This document shows, piece by piece, positions 45,253-53,192 of a stretch of DNA of 64,000 bases. The stretch lies in assembly GCF_000687915.1 (NCBI RefSeq), contig NZ_JHZY01000002.1, positions 744,001 through 808,000 of the forward strand. Direction: 5' to 3'. This DNA is from Leeuwenhoekiella sp. MAR_2009_132. GTDB lineage: Bacteria; Bacteroidota; Bacteroidia; Flavobacteriales; Flavobacteriaceae. Every line of letters starts with the position of its first letter. The stretch's first letter is position 1. The position numbers and the translations under genes were made by a program. The notes beneath the pieces are model-generated. The model had not been told where the DNA came from and searched no databases. It saw only the letters and a program-made list of their open reading frames with translations.

Positions 45253-46485
45253 TTATTTAGAGAGATTACGATAGCGTTGCAATAGGGTAGGATGCGAGTA
45301 TTGAAACTTAACGTATAAAGGATGCGGTGTCAAATTGCTTAAGCTATTGCGCGATAATTTTTTTAAAGAACTAATAAGTGGCGCTGCCGAAAATGTATCT
45401 TTTGCAAAATCATCTGCCTGATATTCAAATTTTCTCGATAGCAAGCTCATTAAAAATCCCGTAACTCCAGAAATAGGGGTGTATAAAATTCCGAAGGCTA
45501 TTAAACTTACGTGAAAACTGGGTTTTGATACGCCCAATGCTTCTGAAAATATAGGCTGACTTATAAAAACTCCTAAGAGCCATAATGTAAAGCCTGTGAG
45601 TAGGATTGAAGTAACTAAGTTTATGATGATGTGATTTTTTTTGTAGTGACCCACCTCGTGTGCTAAAACAGCAACAATTTCTTCTTCTTCAAGGTCATTT
45701 ACTAAAGTATCATATAGTGTTATTCTTTTTTCTGAACCAAAACCTGAAAAGTAAGCATTGGCTTTTGTACTGCGTTTAGAACCGTCTATTATAAAGATGT
45801 TATCTAATTTAAAACCTACAGTTGCAGAGTAGGCTTCTATTTGATTTCTTAAAGAACCTTGCTCTAAAGGTCTCTGTTTATTAAAAAGCGGTACGATAAG
45901 TTTTGCATAGAACATATTCATAACCAATGCAAAAAGAGCAAAGACAATCCAGGCATAAAGCCAGAAATTGCTACCGCTTATTTGATAAAACCAAATTATA
46001 AGTGCTAATAACCCACCACCCACGAGAATAGTCATTATCCAGCCTTTTAATTTATCTGCGAAAAATAGTGCCGGAGTAGATTTGTTAAAACCGAAGCGTT
46101 CTTCAATGATAAATGTTTTATAATAACTGAAAGGGGTGGTAAGCAGGTCTGAGCCTAGCATAATTATTCCGAAGAAAATAAGACCTACTACAATTTCATT
46201 ATCACTAAATGATCTGGCAATCTTGTCTATATGAGCAAAGCCATCTATTACAAAAAAAGCTAAGGTTATAAGAAGCATAAAACCAGACGTAAGCGCTGAG
46301 AATCTTGCATTTGCTTTTTTATAGGATTGTGATTTTCTATAGGTTTCTAAGTCATAAACATCAGCTAATTCTGCAGGAACTGGATCATCAAAATGCCTGG
46401 CATTTAACCAGTCTAAACCCTGATCAATTAGAAAACTAATTATAATAAATGCAATGATTATATAAAATACGAGCGTAGGAGTCAT
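45253..46485 (-). CDS. M48 family (Ste24/CAAX-type) membrane metallopeptidase
   Basis: 410 residues from the ATG; a TTG just before it is in frame but unnecessary. About seven membrane segments. The zinc motif is HEVGHYKKNH (about residue 278) and the third ligand Glu appears in FEYQADDFAKD. N-terminal peptidase_M48_N region is recognisable (FGFNKSTPALFFADKLKGWI). Likely an inner-membrane quality-control or lipoprotein-processing protease; target unknown. Follows the SpoU methyltransferase by 18 nt. Confidence 0.92.
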   Translation of the reverse strand: MTPTLVFYIIIAFIIISFLIDQGLDWLNARHFDDPVPAELADVYDLETYRKSQSYKKANARFSALTSGFMLLITLAFFVIDGFAHIDKIARSFSDNEIVVGLIFFGIIMLGSDLLTTPFSYYKTFIIEERFGFNKSTPALFFADKLKGWIMTILVGGGLLALIIWFYQISGSNFWLYAWIVFALFALVMNMFYAKLIVPLFNKQRPLEQGSLRNQIEAYSATVGFKLDNIFIIDGSKRSTKANAYFSGFGSEKRITLYDTLVNDLEEEEIVAVLAHEVGHYKKNHIIINLVTSILLTGFTLWLLGVFISQPIFSEALGVSKPSFHVSLIAFGILYTPISGVTGFLMSLLSRKFEYQADDFAKDTFSAAPLISSLKKLSRNSLSNLTPHPLYVKFQYSHPTLLQRYRNLSK

Positions 46486-46503
46486 CAAAAAAAAATAAAA
46501 ATA

Positions 46504-47307
46504 TTAATTGAAACCACGCTGTCTGCGTGCTTCAAAAACTAAAATTGCAGCAGCTACAGAAACATTCATAGAATCGAGACTGCCTTGCATAGGTATAATA
46601 ATATTTTGAGTAGTTTGCTCGCGCCATAATTCAGAAAGGCCATCTGCTTCGGTACCTACTACGAGGGCAGTGGGTTGTGTATAATTTTGAGTTTCGTAAG
46701 AGACTGCTTCCTGTAGAATTGCGGTGTATCGGTTGATATTATGTTCAATCAAAAAGTCAATAACCTCTTGTGTCGTTCCTGTAGCGATATTTACTGTAAA
46801 CACGCCGCCCACGCTAGAACGTATAATATTAGGATTGTATAAATCTGTTTTAGGATTTGCAAGTATAAAAGCATCTACTCCTGCAGCATCTGCCGTGCGT
46901 AATAAGGCGCCAATATTGCCTGGCTTTTCGGGGGCTTCAGCTACTAATATTAATGGATTTTCGGGAAGTTGTAAATCACTTAAACTATTTGATTTAGATC
47001 GAGCGCAGGCGATTAAACCTTCGGTACCAGAACGGTATGCAATTTTTTTATAAACTTCTTCAGTAACAGCGATTTGTTCAACATGGTGATTGAGTTGTAT
47101 TTGTAAGACTTTTAAATCTTCAGAATAAATAATTTTTTCACAGAAAATAATACGAGTCAACTCAAAGCCGGCTTGTATAGCCAGATTAACTTCGCGTACA
47201 CCTTCAATTAAAAATTCTCCCGTTTTACGACGTTCTTTAGCCTTTTCCTGTAAGGTTACCAGTTGTTTAATCGTGGGATTGTGAATGCTGCTAATTTCTT
47301 TAACCAT
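46504..47307 (-). CDS. SpoU/TrmH family RNA 2'-O-ribose methyltransferase
   Basis: 267 residues with the trefoil-knot SPOUT fold: an N-terminal substrate-binding domain (SIHNPTIKQLVTLQEKAKER, GEFLIEGVREVNLAI), motif 1 EKPGNIGALLRTADAAGVDA, motif 2 LVVGTEADGLSELW and motif 3 IPMQGSLDSMNVSVAAAILV. Methylates rRNA or tRNA; the target site is not predictable. A TAACTTTG box stands only 4 nt before the ATG, so the mRNA may be leaderless. Confidence 0.93.
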   Translation of the reverse strand: MVKEISSIHNPTIKQLVTLQEKAKERRKTGEFLIEGVREVNLAIQAGFELTRIIFCEKIIYSEDLKVLQIQLNHHVEQIAVTEEVYKKIAYRSGTEGLIACARSKSNSLSDLQLPENPLILVAEAPEKPGNIGALLRTADAAGVDAFILANPKTDLYNPNIIRSSVGGVFTVNIATGTTQEVIDFLIEHNINRYTAILQEAVSYETQNYTQPTALVVGTEADGLSELWREQTTQNIIIPMQGSLDSMNVSVAAAILVFEARRQRGFN

Positions 47308-47311
47308 AATA

Positions 47312-47319
47312 CAAAGTTA
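47312..47319 (-). promoter_or_regulatory. Predicted -7 promoter box at the SpoU gene, 4 nt before the ATG
   Basis: TAACTTTG (minus strand) matches TAnnTTTG; only 4 nt separate it from the start codon, so transcription would start at or next to the A of ATG. Confidence 0.5.
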
Positions 47320-47328
47320 CTACAGGTT

Positions 47329-48246
47329 TTAGCGTGTATGGGTAGAATCTTTAGTTTTCTTAAAGGTGTAATGTTCTTTTAGAACTTTAAGGAATTCCTC
47401 TTTAGCATAGCCTTCTGAAGTTTTACTAATTAAGTGGAAATCTACCTGATCATTATCTCTAATTTTTAGAGAGTCTGAAGGATATAGTATGTCTACCACC
47501 TTTTGTAAACTACAATTTTGAGCTTCTAGACATAAAATATTTCCGTCATTAAGGGTGTCAAAAGTCAAAGTTGATGCGCGCTCAACAGTAAAGGCTATGC
47601 CGGTAGCTTTAAAATTTACATTTTCATTGTCAACCAGTACGCGTTCGACGTTATGAAAAAATAAAAAGGCAAGCATTATCAAGATAAAATTATGAAAGAA
47701 ATGTCCTAATACAGCCCATAAAAAACCGAGTTTCAGTCTTAAAAAACTGAATATAATACCGGCAAATAGTTGAGCACCTACGATTATGGGAGCGAGTAGG
47801 AAAAAAGTTAGATCAACATTAGTATAGTTACTTAGATGGATAAAGCCAAAAACAGCAGAAAATAAGTAAACAATAACCCGTAAATTACGTTTCCAGAATC
47901 CTGAAAAGTCTTTTTTGAGCAAATACCCTAAAGCTCTTAATGGGTAATTGCGTTTGTATTTTAATGAAAATCGAAATATACCTTCTTCAAGCAGCGGTGT
48001 GAGTATGCAGATTATTAATATGGAAGTCCAAATCGTATAGCTTTCTGAATTTAAAAGATTTTCATAAGGCTCTAGCACGGGACTTAGCGCACCCATTAAA
48101 ATTACAAATATGAAAGCAATCCCAAAATCATAAATTACAGCCGAAAGTAACAACTTTATTTTTTCCCAAACAGATACAGGTAGTACGAGATCATCTGGGT
48201 TTTTAATAAATGAGTTGATGACCGTAATACGTGAACCTAATCCCAT
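47329..48246 (-). CDS. CPBP family intramembrane glutamic endopeptidase
   Basis: 305 residues, about six to seven membrane segments. CAAX/CPBP (ABI) motif 1 is present as LLEEGIFRFSLK (EExxxR in form EEGIFR), motif 2 FGFIHLSNY (FxxxH) and motif 3 HFFHNFILI (HxxxN/B). The last ~110 residues form a soluble domain (DSLKIRDNDQVDFHLISKTS). Intramembrane protease of unknown target. Follows DUF6048 by 16 nt on the same strand. Confidence 0.88.
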   Translation of the reverse strand: MGLGSRITVINSFIKNPDDLVLPVSVWEKIKLLLSAVIYDFGIAFIFVILMGALSPVLEPYENLLNSESYTIWTSILIICILTPLLEEGIFRFSLKYKRNYPLRALGYLLKKDFSGFWKRNLRVIVYLFSAVFGFIHLSNYTNVDLTFFLLAPIIVGAQLFAGIIFSFLRLKLGFLWAVLGHFFHNFILIMLAFLFFHNVERVLVDNENVNFKATGIAFTVERASTLTFDTLNDGNILCLEAQNCSLQKVVDILYPSDSLKIRDNDQVDFHLISKTSEGYAKEEFLKVLKEHYTFKKTKDSTHTR

Positions 48247-48262
48247 CGTCTACAAGTATCTA

Positions 48263-49003
48263 TTACTTTTTGAAAATAGGTATAAAGTAAGAAAGAGAAT
48301 AGCCGTAGCCCGCGCCATAAACATTATCTGTCGTTACTTTATTAAATCCTGGCGCAAATAAATTAGCAAAATCATCTGGTGCCTTCTGGGTTAATGCTCG
48401 TTTTAATTGAACATTTACACCAAGATAGAGGTTATTAAATAATTCTACTTGCATTCCTAATTGGAGTTCAACCCAGATTAGATTAAGATTATTATACGTA
48501 CGTGAATCTGTACGTAAGTCGGGTTCAAAAAAAGTGTTTGTAGTATAAATGGTGTAACTGTTTAGATCCTGGCTAAATGTTGAAAATCCGCCGCGTACCC
48601 CCACATAAATAAGATTAGACATCCCAACCCAGTTGTTGTAAATGTTGTAGTTAAAACCAGCCTTTATATAACTTCCTTGAGTTTTAGCATTAAAGTTAGC
48701 TTCATTGTGTTCTTTAGTTTCAGTACCTAATTCTGCAGCGAGATAATAACGCTCACGTATTCTAAAATCTCCTACAATTTCAAATCCCTGATAGGTGTCA
48801 TCTAATAAAGTTCTAAGAGGTTTGCTAAGATCTATACCTACGCGTAAACCATATTTATCTGTCTTAACTCTGGGAGTTAATGTGTCTGACTCTATTTTTT
48901 CTAGAGGCTCTTTTACTTCAATCCCTTGTTGCTGAGCATTCATTGCAGAAAGCCCAAACAGCACAAAACTAATGACGAATAAAAACTTGTGTTGTGTCTT
49001 CAT
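48263..49003 (-). CDS. DUF6048 family outer-membrane-like protein
   Basis: 246 residues with signal peptide (KFLFVISFVLFGLSAMNAQ). The body is rich in amphipathic strands (YGLRVGIDLSKPLRTLLDD, FEIVGDFRIRERYYLAAELG, YIKAGFNYNIYNNW, GVRGGFSTFSQDL) and ends FIPIFKK, in keeping with an outer-membrane barrel. Found beside DUF6452 and rlmD throughout flavobacteria. Its ATG lies inside the end of the DUF6452 gene (35-nt overlap), so they are translationally coupled. Function unknown. Confidence 0.85.
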   Translation of the reverse strand: MKTQHKFLFVISFVLFGLSAMNAQQQGIEVKEPLEKIESDTLTPRVKTDKYGLRVGIDLSKPLRTLLDDTYQGFEIVGDFRIRERYYLAAELGTETKEHNEANFNAKTQGSYIKAGFNYNIYNNWVGMSNLIYVGVRGGFSTFSQDLNSYTIYTTNTFFEPDLRTDSRTYNNLNLIWVELQLGMQVELFNNLYLGVNVQLKRALTQKAPDDFANLFAPGFNKVTTDNVYGAGYGYSLSYFIPIFKK

Positions 49004-49466
49004 TTGCGATAGTTCTGTTGTTTATAATTAGATCATCTATCCAGCGGCCATCAGTACCGGGATTAGTTTGTATAGTAAGATTGTTAAATACTACTCTATA
49101 ACCACAAGCTCTACTAATAAAAGTTTCTTCGGGTACGTAGGTAAATGTAACGGTATCTGCATTATTAGGATCTTCTGCGGCAACTAGGTTATTTGGGTTT
49201 TTAATAAAAACCAGTACCGTTGCAGTAGTATCTGTTCTCAACGGAATTTGAATGGTAGAAGCTCCAGTATATACGATGCTGTCTGAACGATCTTGCTTAT
49301 AAATTGTAATATTTAAAGGCTTAGCTTCATTCACGTTATCAGAATCAAAAAAGCCAATCGTTAATTGCGGTGTAGTAGGGGTGCTGGTAGCACAAATATC
49401 ATCACGTTCACAAGATAGTGACAATAACAAAACGCAAATCATTAAAAGGAACCATTTCTTTATCAT
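48969..49466 (-). CDS. DUF6452 family lipoprotein
   Basis: 165 residues, type II signal peptide with lipobox LSLSC (Cys about 19) followed by ERDDICATS. Acidic residues right after the Cys suggest surface exposure. The soluble part has an Ig-like beta pattern (KPLNITIYKQDRSDSIVYTG, STIQIPLRTDTTATVLVFIK) and a conserved Cys in ISRACGYRVVF. Partner of DUF6048, overlapping it. Starts 7 nt after the rlmD stop. Function unknown. Confidence 0.83.
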   Translation of the reverse strand: MIKKWFLLMICVLLLSLSCERDDICATSTPTTPQLTIGFFDSDNVNEAKPLNITIYKQDRSDSIVYTGASTIQIPLRTDTTATVLVFIKNPNNLVAAEDPNNADTVTFTYVPEETFISRACGYRVVFNNLTIQTNPGTDGRWIDDLIINNRTIANEDTTQVFIRH

Positions 49467-49473
49467 TAAATCC

Positions 49474-50889
49474 CTATTGTTTCAGTTTAAGTAACACTAC
49501 ATTTTCTACGTGGTGGGTCTGTGGAAACATATCTACAGGTTGTACGCGTTCTACCTTGTAATAAGGATCTAGCAAAGCAAGATCACGGGCTTGTGTAGCA
49601 CTGTTACAACTTACATAAACAATACGATCTGCTTTTATTTTTATAAGCTGTTCAACAACATCTTTATGCATACCGTCACGAGGAGGATCTGTGATAATCA
49701 CATCTGGCTGACCGTGCATTTTAAGAAACGCGTCGTTAAATACGTTTTTCATATCTCCCACATAGAACTCAACGTTTTCTATACCGTTTAATTGCGCATT
49801 AGCTTTTGCAGCAGTAATGGCATCTGGCACAGCCTCAACACCTATAACTTTCTTAGCATTACGCGCTACAAATTGAGCAATCGTACCGGTACCGGTATAT
49901 AAATCATATACATTTTCGGTTCCGGTTAATCCCGCAAAATCACGTGTAATTTTATAAAGTTCGTAAGCCTGTTCAGAGTTAGTTTGATAAAAAGACTTTG
50001 CATTAATTTTAAATTTGAGTCCTTCCATCTCTTCAAAAATGTGATCACGTCCTGCAAAGCAGATAACCTCCTGATCATATATAGTATCATTGCCTTTCTC
50101 ATTAATAACATATAGCAAGGAAGTGATTTCAGGAAAGGTATTTTTGAGATAATTCATCACGAGTTCGCGTGGCGCTTCTTCATCATGAAAAAACTGTACT
50201 AGAACCATAAGCTCACCTATACTGCTGGTGCGTATCATTAACGTACGCAGTAAGCCCTCTTGATTACGGGTGTTAAAAAACGGAATATCATTTGCGTTAG
50301 CAAATTCTTTAACGCCGTTGCGTATCGCATTACTAGGATCACGCTGTAACCAGCATTTGTCTATATCTAGAATCTTATCCCACATTCCAGGTATATGAAA
50401 ACCTAAAGCATTTCGGTCTTCTATAATTTCGTCACTTTGAATTTGTTTTAACGTAAGCCATTTGCTGTCGCTAAAAGAAAACTCCATTTTATTACGGTAA
50501 AAGTATTGTTCTTTACTACCGGCAATAGGAGTTACTTCAGGAAGTTCAATTTTACCCAGACGTTGTAAATTATTTACAACCTCACGCTGTTTATATTCTA
50601 GCTGGTAGTCGTAATGCATATTCTGCCACTTACAACCGCCACACGTACCAAAATGCTTACAGGCAGGTTCTGTACGCTTAGGAGAAAATTCATGAATTTT
50701 AATGGCAGTACCTTCAAAATACGCTTTGCGTTGTTTTGTGGTTTGCACATCTATAACATCTCCCGGTACGGCATTATTTATAAATATAACACGCCCGTCT
50801 GGAGCTTTAGCTATTGCTTTACCCTTTGCACCGGCATCTGTCACGAGTACATTAGGGAAAATTTTTCTGGAGTTCTTTTTTCTTGACAC
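49474..50889 (-). CDS. rlmD: 23S rRNA (uracil-5)-methyltransferase, RlmD/RumA type
   Basis: 471 residues. N-terminal TRAM domain (NVLVTDAGAKGKAIAKAPDG), four-cysteine iron-sulfur cluster (CKHFGTCGGCKW with the distal Cys in KCWLQRDP), SAM loop YDLYTGTGTIAQFVA, IITDPPRDGMH and catalytic Cys in RIVYVSCNSATQARDL. Methylates U1939-type sites in 23S rRNA. Starts with GTG; no in-frame ATG fits. A TATTTTTG box ends 4 nt before the GTG, so this too may be leaderless. Confidence 0.93.
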   Translation of the reverse strand: MSRKKNSRKIFPNVLVTDAGAKGKAIAKAPDGRVIFINNAVPGDVIDVQTTKQRKAYFEGTAIKIHEFSPKRTEPACKHFGTCGGCKWQNMHYDYQLEYKQREVVNNLQRLGKIELPEVTPIAGSKEQYFYRNKMEFSFSDSKWLTLKQIQSDEIIEDRNALGFHIPGMWDKILDIDKCWLQRDPSNAIRNGVKEFANANDIPFFNTRNQEGLLRTLMIRTSSIGELMVLVQFFHDEEAPRELVMNYLKNTFPEITSLLYVINEKGNDTIYDQEVICFAGRDHIFEEMEGLKFKINAKSFYQTNSEQAYELYKITRDFAGLTGTENVYDLYTGTGTIAQFVARNAKKVIGVEAVPDAITAAKANAQLNGIENVEFYVGDMKNVFNDAFLKMHGQPDVIITDPPRDGMHKDVVEQLIKIKADRIVYVSCNSATQARDLALLDPYYKVERVQPVDMFPQTHHVENVVLLKLKQ

Positions 50890-50893
50890 GGGG

Positions 50894-50901
50894 CAAAAAT
50901 A
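50894..50901 (-). promoter_or_regulatory. Predicted -7 promoter box at rlmD, 4 nt before the GTG
   Basis: TATTTTTG on the minus strand, exact TAnnTTTG; transcription would start at about the GTG. The remaining divergent gap to rocD (50902-51156) shows no further clear motif. Confidence 0.5.
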
Positions 50902-51156
50902 GCATAAATAAGAAGATTTACCATCTGTATTGCTAATAGTCTCAATCTATAAAATTTATAAACTTAAAATGAGAATTTTATAAATCATAGCTTGAATGAA
51001 TATACTGCTATGGATGCGATACTATTTAGAGGAGTCTTAATTTTTTAGTATTTTGCAACAACTTAAAGAGGATGATTTCTCTCCTTTTAAGGGTGTTCTA
51101 GACTTAAGACATCATAAGCAGGAATCGTAAAGAGATTACCATAAAATTAGTACACA

Positions 51157-52437
51157 ATGACTACTGCACAAAAACTTACATCACAAGAGACAATTGCTCT
51201 TGAGGAAAAACACGGCGCGCACAATTATCATCCACTTCCTGTGGTTTTAAAACGTGGTGAAGGTGTTTATGTTTGGGATATAGAAGATAAACGCTATTAT
51301 GATTTTTTATCTGCCTACTCTGCGGTTAATCAGGGCCATTGTCATCCTGCAATTGTAGGAGCAATGAATAAGCAAGCCGAAACTTTAACGCTTACTTCGC
51401 GAGCATTTCACAATGATATGCTGGGTAAATATGAAGCATACGCTACAGATTATTTTCAGTTTGATAAATTGTTACCGATGAACACCGGTGCAGAGGCTGT
51501 TGAAACCGCAATTAAAATTGCACGTAAATGGGCTTATGAGAAAAAAGGAGTTGCGGAGCATGAGGCACAAATTATTGTATGTGAAAATAACTTTCACGGA
51601 AGAACTACCACAATAATCTCATTTTCTAATGATGAGGGAGCACGCAAAAACTTTGGTCCGTACACACCCGGATTTATAAAAATACCGTATGATGATCCTA
51701 AGGCATTAGAGCGCGCTTTAATAGAAAATAAAAATATAGCCGGTTTTCTGGTAGAGCCTATACAAGGTGAAGCCGGAGTTTTTACTCCGTCTGATGATTT
51801 TCTTAAACAAGCACAGGCCCTGTGTAAATCGCATAATGTATTATTTATTGCAGACGAGATTCAAACCGGTATCGCCCGTACGGGAGCACTATTGGCAGTT
51901 TGCGGTAACTGTACGTGTGAAGGACACTGCGAGCGCCAGGAAACCTATGTACGGCCAGATATTTTAATACTGGGTAAAGCACTTTCTGGTGGGGCATATC
52001 CTGTTTCTGCAGTTCTTGCAGATGATGCGGTAATGAATGTTATTAAGCCGGGACAGCACGGTTCTACCTTTGGCGGAAATCCTGTTGCTGCAGCTGTAGC
52101 AATGGCTGCCCTTGATGTGGTTAAAGATGAAAAATTAGCACAAAACGCACGTGTTTTAGGAGATCTTTTCCGTTCTAAGTTAAATGAATATATAGCTGAA
52201 AGTTCTATCGTAAATCTGGTACGTGGACGCGGCTTGCTGAATGCGATTTTAATTAACGATACCGAAGAGAGCAGCACAGCCTGGGATATTTGTATGGCTT
52301 TAAAAGAAAACGGATTGTTAGCAAAGCCCACGCACGGTAACATTATACGTTTTGCTCCACCGCTTGTAATGAATGAGGAGCAATTACTAGATTGCGTTTC
52401 AATTATTGTTAAAACACTAAAAGAGTTTGAGAAGTAG
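51157..52437 (+). CDS. rocD: Ornithine aminotransferase with Cys-rich insert
   Basis: 426 residues, PLP fold-type I. Converts ornithine and 2-oxoglutarate to glutamate-semialdehyde and glutamate. Core motifs: YYDFLSAYSAVNQGHCHP, MNTGAEAVETAIKIARKW, FHGRTTTIISFS, EPIQGEAGVF, ADEIQTGIARTG and Schiff-base Lys274 in LILGKALSGGAYPVSAVL, closely like eukaryotic-type OAT. Between ARTG and the Lys region it carries CGNCTCEGHCERQETY (Cys 249, 252, 254, 258), about 13 extra residues compared with human OAT; this may bind a metal or a redox signal. Cytoplasmic; single gene followed by a strong bidirectional terminator. Confidence 0.94.
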   Translation: MTTAQKLTSQETIALEEKHGAHNYHPLPVVLKRGEGVYVWDIEDKRYYDFLSAYSAVNQGHCHPAIVGAMNKQAETLTLTSRAFHNDMLGKYEAYATDYFQFDKLLPMNTGAEAVETAIKIARKWAYEKKGVAEHEAQIIVCENNFHGRTTTIISFSNDEGARKNFGPYTPGFIKIPYDDPKALERALIENKNIAGFLVEPIQGEAGVFTPSDDFLKQAQALCKSHNVLFIADEIQTGIARTGALLAVCGNCTCEGHCERQETYVRPDILILGKALSGGAYPVSAVLADDAVMNVIKPGQHGSTFGGNPVAAAVAMAALDVVKDEKLAQNARVLGDLFRSKLNEYIAESSIVNLVRGRGLLNAILINDTEESSTAWDICMALKENGLLAKPTHGNIIRFAPPLVMNEEQLLDCVSIIVKTLKEFEK

Positions 52438-52458
52438 ATTCTCAATCAATATGTAATA

Positions 52459-52494
52459 AAAAACGGCGACTCATTTAGAGTCGCCGTTTTTTTG
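52459..52494. terminator. Bidirectional terminator between rocD and the FKBP gene
   Basis: Perfect stem ACGGCGACTC (52463-52472) / GAGTCGCCGT (52478-52487) with a 5-nt loop, flanked by A-run on the left and T-run on the right. Confidence 0.92.
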
Positions 52495-52541
52495 TTTTAG
52501 TAACTGCATTACAAGTTCTAAAAACTTAAAATATAAAGTAT

Positions 52542-53003
52542 TTAAAGCACTTCTATTAACGTAACATCAAACAGAATTACCGTATTTCCCGGAATACTAG
52601 ATCCCGCTCCGTTAGCACCATAGCCGATGCGTGCAGGAAGTAAGAATGTTGACTCACCGCCTTCTTTCATAAGTAATAAACCTTCCGTAAAACCGGGAAT
52701 CAATCCGCCGGCATTAAACTCAGCTACAGGTTTTGATTGGTCAAAAGTTCTTCCATCCAGAAAATACCCTTTATAAATAACTTTTACTTTAGAATTAAGC
52801 GTTGGTGACGCACCGGTACCTTCGGTTTTGGTAATGTATCTAAGTCCAGAGTTTGTACGTGTAGCGGTTAACTCATTTGTTTCAAGATATGCAGTGATTT
52901 CGGCTTCATTGCGAGCAAAAGCTTCAGCTTGAGATTCACCATCATCACTAGAACAGCCTACGTAAAGTGTTAAGACGCAAATAAGGGATATAAAGGTTTT
53001 CAT
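52542..53003 (-). CDS. FKBP-type peptidyl-prolyl cis-trans isomerase, lipoprotein
   Basis: 153 residues. Lipobox LYVGC (Cys about 17) followed by SSDDGE, a lipoprotein-export-like acidic motif. FKBP core: KVKVIYKGYFLDGRTFDQSK, GLIPGFTEGLLLMKEGGEST, LLPARIGYGANGAGSSIPGN and ILFDVTLIEVL. Related flavobacterial lipoprotein FKBPs include GldI of gliding motility, but no gld genes are adjacent, so it is left unnamed. Membrane-anchored, probably periplasmic or surface. Confidence 0.9.
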   Translation of the reverse strand: MKTFISLICVLTLYVGCSSDDGESQAEAFARNEAEITAYLETNELTATRTNSGLRYITKTEGTGASPTLNSKVKVIYKGYFLDGRTFDQSKPVAEFNAGGLIPGFTEGLLLMKEGGESTFLLPARIGYGANGAGSSIPGNTVILFDVTLIEVL

Positions 53004-53168
53004 AAAATAAAATGATTTAGGGAAGCGAAACTAAGTCTTAAATCTGTTCTGAACAATAAAAATGTAGGCGTCTACAGTAAGCTTGAGTGGTCATTATTTT
53101 TCTAAAATTTAACTTTTTTCTAGGCGTTAATCAATTCACAAACAAAATATGAGATTTGATTAATCGGG

Positions 53169-53176
53169 TACTTTTG
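53169..53176 (+). promoter_or_regulatory. Predicted -7 promoter box of the GH13 gene
   Basis: TACTTTTG, exact TAnnTTTG, 16 nt before the ATG at 53193. Confidence 0.5.
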
Positions 53177-53192
53177 AAAAAAACTAACACAT

